From CAVSRC01 sp963798195 (GTDB taxonomy: Bacteria > Pseudomonadota > Alphaproteobacteria > Rhizobiales > Kaistiaceae): a stretch of 64,000 nt of DNA. Numbering within the stretch: the stretch's first letter is position 1; every line of letters starts with the position of its first letter. Below the pieces are notes generated by a model. That model was not told the DNA's origin and searched no databases. It worked only from the letters and a program-made list of their open reading frames with translations. Location of the stretch: NCBI GenBank assembly GCA_963798195.1, contig CAWCSF010000011.1, positions 62,001 to 126,000 of the forward strand, written 5' to 3'. Positions 8,463-17,617 of this stretch are shown here, piece after piece. The translations under genes and the position numbers were made by a program.

Positions 8463-11090
8463 ATGAACCTTGTCATCGTAGAATCTCCGGCGAAGGCCAA
8501 GACCATCAACAAGTACCTGGGCCCCGGCTATCAGGTGCTGGCTTCCTATGGGCATGTCCGAGACCTGCCGTCCAAGAACGGATCGGTGGATCCGGAGCAC
8601 GATTTTGCGATGCTCTGGGAGGTCGACGGCCAGTCACAGAAGCGCCTGTCGGACATTGCCAAGGCAATGAAGGATTCGGATCGCCTGATTCTCGCGACCG
8701 ACCCCGACCGCGAGGGCGAGGCGATCTCCTGGCACGTGCTGGAGGTGTTGAAGAACCGCAAGGCGCTGGGCGACCGCCCCGTCGAGCGGGTCGTGTTTAA
8801 CGCCATCACCCGTGACGCCATTCTTGACGCCATGAAGCATCCACGGGTGATCGACGCGGCTTTGGTCGATGCGTATCTCGCCCGCCGCGCGCTAGACTAT
8901 CTGGTCGGCTTCACGCTGTCGCCGGTGCTGTGGCGGAAACTCCCCGGAGCCCGCTCGGCCGGGCGCGTGCAGTCGGTCGCACTCCGCCTCGTCTGTGAGC
9001 GCGAGAACGAGATTGAAGTCTTCAAGCCGCGCGAATACTGGTCGGTCGCCGTCACGCTGGAGCCGCCGAATGGCGGGCGTTTCGTCGCCCGCGTCGTCGG
9101 CGCCGAAGGGCAGAAGCTCGGCCGGCTCGACATTCCCGACGAGGCGACGGCGCGGCGCATCGAGGCGGCACTGAAATCCGGCGACTACCGGGTCGCCTCG
9201 GTCGAGGCCAAGCCGGTCCGCCGCAATCCGCCGCCGCCCTTCACCACCTCGACGCTGCAACAGGAGGCCTCGCGCAAGCTCGGCTTCTCCGCCTCGCGCA
9301 CCATGCAGGTGGCGCAGCGCCTCTATGAGGACGGGCTGATCACCTACATGCGAACCGACGGCGTGCAGACGGCGCCGGAGGCGATCAGCGCAGCGCGCGC
9401 GACCATCGCCAAGCGCTTCGGCGACCGCTACGTGCCGGAGAAGCCGCGCTTCTATCAGACCAAGGCCAAGAACGCGCAGGAGGCCCACGAGGCCATCCGG
9501 CCGACCGACCTTGGCCTGATGCCGGACTCGGCGCGGCTCGAACAGGATCAGGCCCGGCTCTACGAACTGGTCTGGAAGCGCATGACCGCCAGCCAGATGG
9601 CCGGGGCCGAGCTAGAGCGCACCACGGTCGAGATCAACGCCGGCGCCGGCCCGCAGCCGGTGCACCTGCGTGCCACCGGCCAGGTCGTCCGCTTCGACGG
9701 CTTCCTCACCCTCTATCAGGAGGGACGCGACGATGACGAGGACGAGGAAGGCGGCCGCCTGCCCCCGATGCAACAGGACGACGCGCTGACCGAGCACGGC
9801 ATCGAGACGGCGCAGCACTTTACCGAGCCACCACCGCGCTACAGCGAGGCGACGCTGATCAAGAAGATGGAGGAACTCGGCATCGGCCGCCCCTCCACCT
9901 ACGCCGCCACGCTTTCGGTCCTGCGCGACCGCGAATATGTACGGCTGGAGAAGAAGCAGCTCATTCCCGAGGACAAGGGCCGTCTCGTCACGGCCTTCCT
10001 GGAGAGCTTCTTCCGCCGCTACGTCGAGTACGACTTCACCGCCGAACTCGAGGAGAAGCTCGACAAGATCTCCAATGGCGACCTGTCGTGGAAGGACGTG
10101 CTCCGCGACTTCTGGAAGCAGTTCGCCTTCGACGTCGACCAGACCAAGGAGCTGCGCGTCTCCGAGGTGCTCGACCACCTCAATGAGCTGCTCGGGCCGC
10201 ACGTCTTTCCGGCGCGCGCCGACGGCGGCGATCCGCGCCAGTGCCCGTCCTGCGGCACCGGCAGGCTCTCGCTGAAGCTCGGCAAGTTCGGCGCCTTCAT
10301 CGGCTGCTCGAACTATCCCGAATGCCGCTTCACCCGTCAGCTCGCGGTGGCGGGCGATGGAGCAAACGGCGCCGAGATCGGTGGCGACGGCACCAAGGTG
10401 CTGGGCAAGGACCCCGAAAGCGGCCTCGACGTGACGCTGCGCACCGGCCGTTTCGGCCCTTACGTCCAGCTCGGCGAGCAGGGCGAAGACAAGAATGTGA
10501 AGCCGAAGCGCGCCAGCATCCCGCGTGGTTGGGACGCCGCGACGCTCGATCTCGACCGCGCGCTCGCCCTGCTGTCGCTGCCACGCGAGGTCGGCACCCA
10601 CCCGGAAAGCGGCAAGCCGATCACCGCTGGTCTTGGCCGCTATGGACCTTTCGTGCTGCACGACGGCACCTTCGCCAATCTCAACTCCGCCGAAGAGGTC
10701 TTCTCGGTCGGCATCAATCGCGCGGTCAGTCTGATCGCGGAGAAGATGGCCGGCGGCGGACGCCGTGGCGGACGCGGAACGCCGAAGGCGCTGAAGACGC
10801 TCGGCGACCACCCCGACGGCGGTCCTATCACCGTGCGCGACGGCAAGTACGGACCCTACGTCAATCACGCCAAGGTCAATGCGACCTTGCCGAAGGACGT
10901 CGACCCGCAACTCGTCACGCTGGAACAGGCGCTCGAACTCATCGCCGCCAAGGCGGGCAAATCGCCCGCTCGCGGCAAAAAGAAAGCCGCCGCCAAACCC
11001 AAGGCAGCGGCTAAACCCAAATCAAAGACCGGGGCCAAGGCCCGACCGAAGCGCGCCGCCGCAAAGGCGAGCGCGCCGGAAGACGCCTGA
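8463..11090 (+). CDS. topA: DNA topoisomerase I (type IA)
   Basis: TopA relaxes negative supercoils through a transient 5'-phosphotyrosine bond. The 875-residue protein begins with the Toprim motif (VIVESPAKAKTINKYLGPG, then ATDPDREGEAISWHV). The catalytic tyrosine is in LITYMRTDGVQ at about residue 295, and RPSTYAATLSVLRDREY marks the end of the core. The C-terminal part has one four-cysteine zinc ribbon (CPSCGTG ... CSNYPEC), then three topoisomerase C-terminal repeats (the first beginning ESGLDVTLRTGRFGPYVQLG), and a lysine/alanine-rich tail. This repeat-plus-basic-tail layout is usual in alphaproteobacteria. rnr follows after 22 bases and is probably co-transcribed. Confidence 0.96.
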   Translation: MNLVIVESPAKAKTINKYLGPGYQVLASYGHVRDLPSKNGSVDPEHDFAMLWEVDGQSQKRLSDIAKAMKDSDRLILATDPDREGEAISWHVLEVLKNRKALGDRPVERVVFNAITRDAILDAMKHPRVIDAALVDAYLARRALDYLVGFTLSPVLWRKLPGARSAGRVQSVALRLVCERENEIEVFKPREYWSVAVTLEPPNGGRFVARVVGAEGQKLGRLDIPDEATARRIEAALKSGDYRVASVEAKPVRRNPPPPFTTSTLQQEASRKLGFSASRTMQVAQRLYEDGLITYMRTDGVQTAPEAISAARATIAKRFGDRYVPEKPRFYQTKAKNAQEAHEAIRPTDLGLMPDSARLEQDQARLYELVWKRMTASQMAGAELERTTVEINAGAGPQPVHLRATGQVVRFDGFLTLYQEGRDDDEDEEGGRLPPMQQDDALTEHGIETAQHFTEPPPRYSEATLIKKMEELGIGRPSTYAATLSVLRDREYVRLEKKQLIPEDKGRLVTAFLESFFRRYVEYDFTAELEEKLDKISNGDLSWKDVLRDFWKQFAFDVDQTKELRVSEVLDHLNELLGPHVFPARADGGDPRQCPSCGTGRLSLKLGKFGAFIGCSNYPECRFTRQLAVAGDGANGAEIGGDGTKVLGKDPESGLDVTLRTGRFGPYVQLGEQGEDKNVKPKRASIPRGWDAATLDLDRALALLSLPREVGTHPESGKPITAGLGRYGPFVLHDGTFANLNSAEEVFSVGINRAVSLIAEKMAGGGRRGGRGTPKALKTLGDHPDGGPITVRDGKYGPYVNHAKVNATLPKDVDPQLVTLEQALELIAAKAGKSPARGKKKAAAKPKAAAKPKSKTGAKARPKRAAAKASAPEDA

Positions 11091-11112
11091 GCCGCCCCTC
11101 AAGGACAACCAA

Positions 11113-13404
11113 TTGACCAAGACAAAAGACAAGACAGCAAGAAAGAAAAAGACCGAAAGGCCCGGACTTCCCACCCGAGAACAGATCCTCGCCTTCATCG
11201 CCGAACATCCCGGCGAAGCCGGCAAGCGCGAGATCGCGCGTGCCTTCGGCGTAACCGGATCGCTCCGTATTCCCCTCAAGGCCATGCTGAAGGAGCTCGC
11301 CGGCGAAGGTCTCGTCGAGCGACGCCGCAACCGGCTCAAGCGGCCGGAAGACCTGCCATCGGTAACAGTGCTGGAAATAACCGGCCGCGACAGCGACGGC
11401 GAACTTCTCGCCCGCCCTGCCGAATGGTCCGACTCCGAAGGCGGTCCGCCGCCAGCGATCGTGATTGCCCGCTCGAACGACAAGCGCGGCCCGGCGCCGG
11501 GGATCGGCGACCGCGTGCTCGCGCGCCTCTCGCCCGGCGACGAGTCCGGCGGAGCCTACGAGGCCCGCGTCATCAAGCTGCTGGAAAAGCAGGCCCAGAT
11601 CGTACTCGGCGTCGTCCGCGACGTGCCCGGCGGCAAGCGCATCGAACCGGTCGACCGCAAGCAGCGCGAGATGGTGCTCGACGCCGACCCGACCGGGAAG
11701 GCCAAGGAAGGCGACCTCGTTTCCGTGACGCTGGTCGGCTCGGCCGGCCGCTATGGACCGAGCCGCGCGCGGATTACCGAAGTGATCGGCTCGATGACGA
11801 GCGAGAAGGCGGTCTCGATGATCGCCATTCACGCCCACGGCATCCCGCACGTCTTCCCACGCGATGTGATGGCCGAGGCGGAAGCGGCCAAGCCGGCGAC
11901 CCTCGACCACCGCGAGGACTGGCGCGAGCTGCCGCTGGTCACCATCGACCCGCCCGACGCCAAGGATCACGACGACGCGGTTCACGCTGCGCCGGACGAC
12001 GACCCGAAGAACCCCGGCGGCCATGTCGTGACGGTCGCCATCGCCGACGTCTCCTGGTACGTGCGGCCCGGCATGGCGATGGACAACGAGGCGGTGAACC
12101 GCGCCAACTCGGTCTATTTCCCCGACCGCGTCGTGCCGATGCTGCCGGAGCGCATCTCCAACGACCTCTGCTCGCTGCGCGAGATGGAGGACCGGCCGGC
12201 CCTTGCCGTGCGCATGATCTTCAGCGCCGACGGCCGCAAGCTCGACCACCGCTTCCACCGCGTGATGATGCGCTCGGCCGCCAAGCTTTCCTACCGCAAG
12301 GCGCAGGACGCCTTCGACGGCGCGCCCGGCGATATCCCCGAGCCGCTGGTTGCCGCACTGGCATCGCTGTGGGCCGCGTACCAGGCATTGAAGCGCGGCC
12401 GTGACGAGCGCGAGCCGCTCGAGCTCGACCTGCCGGAGCGCAAGGTGATGCTCGCGCCCGACGGTTCGATCGACCGGATCGTCGTGCCCGAACGACTGGA
12501 AGCGCATCGCCTGATCGAGGAGTTCATGATCCAGGCGAACGTTGCCGCGGCGGAGACGCTGGAGGCGCGGAAATCGCCGCTGGTCTATCGCATCCACGAC
12601 TCGCCCTCGATGGCGAAGCTGGAAGGGCTGCGCGACTTCCTGAAGTCGATCGAGATGTCGCTGCCCAAGGGCGGCAACCTGCGCCCGGCGCAGTTCAACC
12701 GGCTGCTCGAACGGGTCGACGAGAGCGAGCACGGCCCCCTGCTGCACGAGGTCGTGCTGCGCTCCCAGTCGCAGGCGGAATACAGCCCGCAGAACATCGG
12801 CCACTTCGGCCTCAACCTCCGCCGCTACGCCCACTTCACCTCGCCGATCCGCCGCTATGCCGACCTGATCGTGCACCGGGCGCTGGTGCGCTCGCTGAAG
12901 CTCGGACCGGGCGGCCTGCCCGACGGCATCGAGGAACACCTGGCGGAGATCGCCACGAAAATCTCGGGCGCCGAGCGCCGCGCCATGGCGGCCGAGCGCG
13001 ACACCATCGACCGGCTGGTTGCCCACTGGCTCGCCGACCGCGTCGGCGCCACCTTCAAAGGCCGCATCTCCGGCGTGACGCGCGCCGGCCTGTTCGTGAA
13101 GCTCAACGAGACCGGCGCGGACGGGTTCGTCCCCATGCGGTCGCTGGGCGTCGACTATTTCCACTTCGACGAGGCGCGCCGCGCCGTGATCGGCGCGCGC
13201 ACCGGCGAGATGCACCGCCTGGGCGACGAGGTCGAGGTGAAGCTGGTCGAGGCGATCCCGCTGGCCGGCGCGCTGCGCTTCGAACTGCTCAGCGACGGCC
13301 GCATCGTGCCGCACAAGGACCGGCCGGTACGCGACAAGCATGGCGGCCGGCAGGACCGCCGGCCTGCTGCTGCAAGAGGCAAGCGGCCGGCGCACCACCG
13401 CTGA
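11113..13404 (+). CDS. rnr: Ribonuclease R
   Basis: RNase R is a processive 3'-5' exoribonuclease of the RNB family that degrades structured RNA and takes part in RNA quality control. The 763-residue protein has a lysine-rich N-terminus, a winged-helix segment (PGEAGKREIARAFGVTGSLR), cold-shock/OB domains, the RNB active-site motif TIDPPDAKDHDDAVH with clustered aspartates, RYAHFTSPIRRYADLIVHR, and a C-terminal S1 domain (FKGRISGVTRAGLFVKLNET). The start is TTG at 11113, placed 8 bases after AAGGA; the upstream part of the same frame lies over the topA tail and is not homologous. It follows topA closely, as in many relatives. Confidence 0.94.
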   Translation: MTKTKDKTARKKKTERPGLPTREQILAFIAEHPGEAGKREIARAFGVTGSLRIPLKAMLKELAGEGLVERRRNRLKRPEDLPSVTVLEITGRDSDGELLARPAEWSDSEGGPPPAIVIARSNDKRGPAPGIGDRVLARLSPGDESGGAYEARVIKLLEKQAQIVLGVVRDVPGGKRIEPVDRKQREMVLDADPTGKAKEGDLVSVTLVGSAGRYGPSRARITEVIGSMTSEKAVSMIAIHAHGIPHVFPRDVMAEAEAAKPATLDHREDWRELPLVTIDPPDAKDHDDAVHAAPDDDPKNPGGHVVTVAIADVSWYVRPGMAMDNEAVNRANSVYFPDRVVPMLPERISNDLCSLREMEDRPALAVRMIFSADGRKLDHRFHRVMMRSAAKLSYRKAQDAFDGAPGDIPEPLVAALASLWAAYQALKRGRDEREPLELDLPERKVMLAPDGSIDRIVVPERLEAHRLIEEFMIQANVAAAETLEARKSPLVYRIHDSPSMAKLEGLRDFLKSIEMSLPKGGNLRPAQFNRLLERVDESEHGPLLHEVVLRSQSQAEYSPQNIGHFGLNLRRYAHFTSPIRRYADLIVHRALVRSLKLGPGGLPDGIEEHLAEIATKISGAERRAMAAERDTIDRLVAHWLADRVGATFKGRISGVTRAGLFVKLNETGADGFVPMRSLGVDYFHFDEARRAVIGARTGEMHRLGDEVEVKLVEAIPLAGALRFELLSDGRIVPHKDRPVRDKHGGRQDRRPAAARGKRPAHHR

Positions 13405-13477
13405 CCGCGACACCATGGACACGCGGCACGGCTTGATCCGGCGGCAGCTTGCGCCTAGCTGAGGGTACGAGGACAGG

Positions 13478-13918
13478 ATGCCGATCGAACTGAACACGCC
13501 AGATCAGGACGAACGTCGGGTCTTTCCCGCCATGCTGCGCGGTTTTACAGGCCGCTGCCCGCATTGCGGCGAGGGGCGGCTGTTCCGCGCCTACCTGAAG
13601 CCGGTGGACACCTGCGCCGCGTGCGGCGAGGACCTCAGCCACCAGCGCGCCGACGATGCACCGCCCTACATCACCATCGTGCTGGTCGGGCACATCCTCG
13701 TGCCGCTGATGCTGGCGCTCCAGTTCACCACCGATTTCGCGGTGACGACGTATCTGGCCGTCTACCTGCCGCTCACCGCGGCCCTCGCCTTCGGGCTGAT
13801 GCAGCCCGTCAAGGGCGCCGTCGTGGGGCTCCAGTGGGCGCTCCGCATGCACGGCTTCGACGGCAGCGCCGATCCGGACGCAGCGCCGGAAGGCTTCCTG
13901 CCGACGTCACAGTCGTAG
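13478..13918 (+). CDS. DUF983 family membrane protein
   Basis: A 146-residue protein of the DUF983 family. A zinc-ribbon-like N-terminus has two CxxC pairs (RCPHCGEGRLF and CAACGEDL) around the conserved KPVDTC stretch. Two hydrophobic helices follow (about residues 66-83 and 92-108) and then a short hydrophilic tail. DUF983 proteins are inner-membrane proteins found next to rnr or cytochrome oxidase assembly genes in many alphaproteobacteria; no function is established. It follows rnr after 73 bases on the same strand and may be in the same transcript. It is convergent with the SMP-30-like gene. Confidence 0.88.
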   Translation: MPIELNTPDQDERRVFPAMLRGFTGRCPHCGEGRLFRAYLKPVDTCAACGEDLSHQRADDAPPYITIVLVGHILVPLMLALQFTTDFAVTTYLAVYLPLTAALAFGLMQPVKGAVVGLQWALRMHGFDGSADPDAAPEGFLPTSQS

Positions 13919-13921
13919 ACT

Positions 13922-14853
13922 TCACTCGCCGCGGTAGGCGGGATTCTTCAGCTCATAGACCGCGCCCGGCGCATCGGGCGAAAACAGCGAGACGGGCGCG
14001 GTGACGTAGAGCCGCGTGTCGTTTGCGCCGAGCGCCATCGCGGTCACGTAGGGCTGCTTGAACGCCACGGTCGTGATCAGCCGTGCCTGCCTGTCGACGA
14101 TCAGCATGTGACCGGCGCCGTATTCAGCGATGTAGAGGTTGCCAGCGCGATCGACCGCCAGTCCGTCCGGGCCCACTTCCCAGCCCCAATTCGGGTCGTG
14201 ACGTTCGATCTTGTCGAGCGCAACGAAGACCCGTCGCCCGGAGAGCGTTCCATCGGCGGCGACGTCGAAAGCGAGAACCCGCCGGCTGAGATGCTCCGAC
14301 ACGTAGAGCGTCTTGCCGTCCGGGGTCAGCGCGACGCCGTTGGAGTAGTGGATGCCCTCGGCCACGCGGGTGAGCCGGCCCGACGCGGCGAGATAAAGCA
14401 CCGCGCCCTGTGCCGGAGCGGTCGGCGAGAAGAGCCCGGACGAGGAGAAATAGACCCCGCCCTTGGCGTCGTTGACCGATGCGTTCGGGTCCATGAACGT
14501 CTGGCCATCCGCGTCGCGGGTGATCATCTCGGCCGTATGGCCGTCCAGGGATACCCGGGCAACGGCATTTTCCCGGTGGCAGAGGACGATCAGGCATCCC
14601 CTCGCCGCCCCGCGCCACCGAGGTCGGCCCGCAGCCCCGCCGCGACCAGAGAGGCGTATTGGCGTGGCCGTCCCACGTCATGACGCGGTCGGCGCCCATC
14701 TCGGCGTAATAGAGGGTCATCGCCGTCGACCAGCGGGCCTTCCGGATAGGGCGAAGCCGGGTTGATCGCGACGGGCTGGCTACCGGCAGCCGCGCCCGGA
14801 TGGCCCTGAAGAACCGCCCCCAGGAGCACGATCCCGCCCAGAATGCTTGACAT
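13922..14853 (-). pseudogene. Secreted SMP-30/gluconolactonase/LRE-like protein, two +1 frameshifts
   Basis: Read in three successive frames, this is one beta-propeller protein of about 309 residues. It has a signal peptide from ATG 14853 (MSSILGGIVLLGAVLQG then GAAAGS), ASPYPEGPLVDGD, LYYAEMGADRVMTWDGHA, LIVLCHRENAVARVSLDGH, FMDPNASVNDAKGGVYFS, the propeller motif SNGVALTPDGKTLYVSE, and VGPDGLAVDRAGNLYIAEYG. The frame slips once at about 14717-14721 and again at about 14597; removing one base at each restores the family sequence. Such proteins are lactonases or binding propellers, and a sugar-lactone substrate would suit the catabolic genes further right, but this is inference. Decay and consensus error are both possible. 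Confidence 0.75.
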
Positions 14854-14874
14854 TCGGGCCGCTGAACCTACTGT
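14847..14874 (+). promoter_or_regulatory. Likely sigma-70 type promoter of rpmG
   Basis: TTGACA at 14847-14852, a perfect -35 hexamer, is followed after 16 bases by TACTGT at 14869-14874, a weak -10. It lies 35 bases before the rpmG start and overlaps the start of the oppositely oriented SMP-30-like gene. The strong -35 suits a ribosomal protein gene. Confidence 0.5.
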
Positions 14875-14908
14875 GCCGGCCAAATCTTAAGCCTCCGAGG
14901 GACCCGCC

Positions 14909-15076
14909 ATGGCCAAGGCCGCCACCATCAAAATCAAACTCGTCAGCTCCGCCGACACCGGTTTCTACTACGTCGCCAAGAAGAATTCGCGGACGAAAAC
15001 CGACAAGTTGGTGATGAAGAAATACGATCCCGTCGCGCGCAAGCACGTCGAGTTCCGTGAGACCAAGATCAAGTAG
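14909..15076 (+). CDS. rpmG: 50S ribosomal protein L33
   Basis: A 55-residue basic protein, MAKAATIKIKLVSSADTGFYY at the N-terminus and KYDPVARKHVEFRETKIK at the C-terminus, which is the L33 of the large ribosomal subunit. It lacks the CxxC pairs of the zinc-binding L33 paralogue, so it is the zinc-independent form usual in alphaproteobacteria. A GAGGGA ribosome binding site lies just upstream of the ATG. It is a single-gene unit with its own promoter and a strong terminator. Confidence 0.97.
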   Translation: MAKAATIKIKLVSSADTGFYYVAKKNSRTKTDKLVMKKYDPVARKHVEFRETKIK

Positions 15077-15095
15077 TTTTGGGCAGGATACCAAC

Positions 15096-15127
15096 GAAAA
15101 AAGCACCGCTTTCGCGGTGCTTTTTTA
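15096..15127 (+). terminator. Rho-independent terminator of rpmG
   Basis: A perfect 7-bp stem GCACCGC (15103-15109) and GCGGTGC (15114-15120) with a TTTC loop, preceded by AAAAAA and followed by six T. The A/T tracts on both sides mean it could work in both directions. Confidence 0.92.
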
Positions 15128-15484
15128 TTGTCCGGCGGAGGTACCGACCGGCGAATGAGTGGCCGGTCCAGAACGGGTTTGTACGAGGAGGCCACTCAAT
15201 CCGTTCTGGAACCGGCCGACCCCACGGACCCAGGAGATGCGGCGGACCTGAGCACTCCGCGGGGTTTCTCTAGATTTGTCTGTCTTTCAGGAAGTCGCCG
15301 GGCCTGTCCGGCTCTCAAAACCGCTCGTCCCGGCGCGTCTTTCAACCTGAAAGGACGCAAGGGGACCATAGACCGGCTTGCGAAATTCGCCAATCGATAT
15401 CCCTAGGCTTTTACTCAAAAGGCGTTTCTTAGTAAAGCGTTAGCGTTAATTCACCGGCTTAAGAACTACGGACAAGCTATCCGG
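15128..15484. other. Non-coding gap between rpmG and pleD with overlapping inverted repeats
   Basis: No gene was accepted in these 357 bases. Bases 15157-15217 contain two overlapping inverted repeats: GAGTGGCC (15157-15164) pairs with GGCCACTC (15190-15197), and GGCCGGTCCAGAACGG (15161-15176) pairs with 15201-15217 except for one bulged A. They share the GGCC at 15161-15164, so they are mutually exclusive folds. The pleD-proximal end (about 15410-15470) is AT-rich. Function unknown. Confidence 0.5.
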
Positions 15485-16852
15485 TCAGGCGGCGGCGGCG
15501 ACCCGGTTACGGCCATCGCGCTTGGCACGATAGAGCGCCGCGTCGGCACGTTTGATCAGATCGTCCGCGGTGTCCGCAGGAGACGTCAGCGAACAGATGC
15601 CGATCGACACCGTCACCTCCACGCGCTGACCGTCATCACCGATCGGAAACGGATCTGCAGCGATCTTCTGTCGCAACCTTTCGCCGACGAGCAGAGCAAG
15701 GGCAGCGTCGGTATCCGGCATCGCGACGACGAATTCCTCGCCACCCATCCGGCACGCGAGGTCGATGCTGCGCACCGCGCGCCGGACGCGCCGCGAGAAT
15801 TCGCGAAGCACTTCATCGCCGGCTGCGTGTCCGTAATTGTCGTTGACGCTCTTGAAGTAGTCGATGTCCATGACGAGAACGGACAAGGGCTTCTCGCGCG
15901 CCGTCGCTTGCTGCACGAGCGAAGCGAGGTGCCTTTCGAGATAGCGGCGATTGTGCAGGCCTGTGAGGCCGTCGGTGACCGCCAACTCCATCGTCATCTG
16001 CACGCTGTCGCGCAAACGATCCGAGAATCGCTTGCGGCGAATCTGCGTACGCACCCGGGCCTGCATTTCGTTGCGGTCGATGGGACGGACGAGATAGTCG
16101 TTCACGCCGAGATCGAGTGCGCGCATCAGGCGGGTGTTGTCTTCGGGATCGACGATGACCAGAATCGGCAAGCCACGCGTGCGATCGAGCGAACGCAGAT
16201 GCGAACACAGCCGTAGGCCGTCTATCTGCTGTAGGTTCAAGCTGATGATGACGAGATCGTAATCGCCCTCGGCAGCGCGGAAGAGCGCCTCCTGCGGGTC
16301 GGCCTCGTGGTCGACCGTGTTTGACGGCGCGAGGGTTTCAACAATCCTCTCAACCGTCGAAGGAGAGTCTTCGACCAGCAGAACCTTGCCGCCTCCCTCG
16401 CCAACTCCCGTTGGGTCAAGCACAATATCAAGACCGATCTCGGTCGATGTGGCGGCGCGCGCCATCAACTCATCTGTGAGCGTCTTCAGACGCACCAGGC
16501 TCTTCACCCGCGTCGTCAGGGCAATGTCGTTTACCGGTTTGGTGAGGATATCGTCGGCGCCCGCCTCCAGACCCGCTACACGGTCGGACGGCTGATCGAG
16601 GGCAGTGATGATGACGACCGGAATGTGCGCCGTGCGCGGATTGGATTTCAGGCGCCGGCAGACCTCAAGTCCGTCCATACCCGGCATCATGATGTCGAGC
16701 AGAACGATGTCGCATTGAGCCTGGGCGCAAATCTCCAGCGCCCGCGGACCGTTCGTCGCCGTCATGACCTCGAAGTATTCCGCCGCCAGCCGCGCTTCGA
16801 GCAGCTTGGCGTTGGCAACAATGTCATCGACGACGAGAACGCGTGCAGTCAT
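15485..16852 (-). CDS. pleD: Response regulator/diguanylate cyclase PleD
   Basis: A 455-residue REC-REC-GGDEF protein. The first receiver has the phospho-acceptor Asp53 in IVLLDIMMPGMDGLEV and the Lys of DDILTKPVND. The second receiver has Ser where the Asp should be (VIISLNLQQIDG), as expected for the adaptor domain of PleD. The GGDEF domain carries the active-site GGEEF (CRMGGEEFVVAMPD) with an RxxD inhibitory c-di-GMP site just before it (RSID). PleD makes c-di-GMP at the developing pole and drives the motile-to-sessile transition. It lies 9 bases after divK on the same strand, the classic divK-pleD operon. Confidence 0.96.
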   Translation of the reverse strand: MTARVLVVDDIVANAKLLEARLAAEYFEVMTATNGPRALEICAQAQCDIVLLDIMMPGMDGLEVCRRLKSNPRTAHIPVVIITALDQPSDRVAGLEAGADDILTKPVNDIALTTRVKSLVRLKTLTDELMARAATSTEIGLDIVLDPTGVGEGGGKVLLVEDSPSTVERIVETLAPSNTVDHEADPQEALFRAAEGDYDLVIISLNLQQIDGLRLCSHLRSLDRTRGLPILVIVDPEDNTRLMRALDLGVNDYLVRPIDRNEMQARVRTQIRRKRFSDRLRDSVQMTMELAVTDGLTGLHNRRYLERHLASLVQQATAREKPLSVLVMDIDYFKSVNDNYGHAAGDEVLREFSRRVRRAVRSIDLACRMGGEEFVVAMPDTDAALALLVGERLRQKIAADPFPIGDDGQRVEVTVSIGICSLTSPADTADDLIKRADAALYRAKRDGRNRVAAAA

Positions 16853-16861
16853 TCGGTTGCC

Positions 16862-17233
16862 TCAGCCGTCGCCGATGTAGGCTTTGACGGTCTCGAGGAA
16901 CTTGCCCACCGAGATTGGCTTTGACAGATAGGCTTCACACCCGCCCTGGCGGATGCGTTCCTCATCGCCCTTCATCGCAAACGCCGTGACTGCGATGACC
17001 GGGATCGCGCGCAACTCATCGTCCTCCTTGATCCACTTGGTGACCTCCAGCCCGGAGACTTCCGGCAACTGAATGTCCATAAGGATCAAGTCGGGATGGT
17101 GTTCCCGCGCGAGGTCAATCGCCTCGAGGCCATTTCGGGTCTGCACTATGTTGTACCCGTTGGCTTCAAGCAGATCATGGAAGAGTTTCATGTTGAGTTC
17201 GTTGTCTTCCACGACCAACACGGTCTTCGCCAT
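16862..17233 (-). CDS. divK: Cell-cycle single-domain response regulator DivK
   Basis: A 123-residue single receiver domain with Asp53 (DLILMDIQLPEVSGLEV), the acidic pair VVEDNELNMKLF, Thr in VIAVTAFAMKGDEERIRQGG and the Lys of YLSKPISV. This is the DivK sequence pattern. Phosphorylated DivK, set by PleC/DivJ, controls DivL-CckA and so CtrA phosphorylation and stability. The ATG at 17233 is chosen because the receiver fold begins there; the frame is open upstream but without homology. It forms an operon with pleD, and a GATTC (GANTC) site lies about 55 bases upstream at 17286-17290. Confidence 0.96.
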   Translation of the reverse strand: MAKTVLVVEDNELNMKLFHDLLEANGYNIVQTRNGLEAIDLAREHHPDLILMDIQLPEVSGLEVTKWIKEDDELRAIPVIAVTAFAMKGDEERIRQGGCEAYLSKPISVGKFLETVKAYIGDG

Positions 17234-17338
17234 TTGGCTGTTCCTGTCGCCGCCACAAATCCGGAAAGTCGTGGCAGCATGTCGCGATTCCCGACGCGCC
17301 GGAAGGTAGGCCGCATTCGTTTCGGAAAGGGAAATACG

Positions 17339-17617
17339 ATGTCCGAAAAACGGCCCTATCTCGCACGCGACGCGGCCGAACAACTGGCAATCGACGCCTT
17401 GGCCTATTTGGCCACCCAGCCCGAGGCGCTCTCCCAATTCCTCGCCCTTTCAGGCATTGGTCCGACAACTCTCAGAACGGCTGCGATGGAACCGAGATTT
17501 CTCGGCAGCGTACTCGATCACTTTTTGGGGAACGAGACGCTCCTCGTCGACTTTGCAAGCACGGCCGGGATCGCGCCGGAGACAATTGGACGCGCACGAC
17601 AGACGCTCGAATCATGA
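17339..17617 (+). CDS. DUF3572 family protein
   Basis: A 92-residue, mainly helical protein of the DUF3572 family: LARDAAEQLAIDALAYLATQPE, then FLALSGIGPTTLR and the C-terminal half FLGSVLDHFLGNETLLVDFA. It is small, soluble and of unknown function. The gene is divergent from divK, with 105 bases between, and the ATG at 17339 has GGAAAGGG just upstream. It overlaps the GNAT gene by ATGA, so the two are translationally coupled. The pairing of DUF3572 with divK-pleD is common in Hyphomicrobiales. Confidence 0.88.
   Translation: MSEKRPYLARDAAEQLAIDALAYLATQPEALSQFLALSGIGPTTLRTAAMEPRFLGSVLDHFLGNETLLVDFASTAGIAPETIGRARQTLES

Noticed and set aside
9612..10910. A 432-residue open frame antisense to topA
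   Set aside because: Shadow of the topA coding frame; composition skewed and no recognised domain.
11011..13497. A very long open frame antisense to rnr
   Set aside because: It lies opposite a well-supported RNase R gene, has the low-complexity His/Arg/Ala/Val composition of a GC-rich shadow frame, and shows no family motif.
15128..15406. A 92-residue frame between rpmG and pleD
   Set aside because: It runs through the inverted repeats, has no ribosome binding site and no family resemblance; treated as non-coding.
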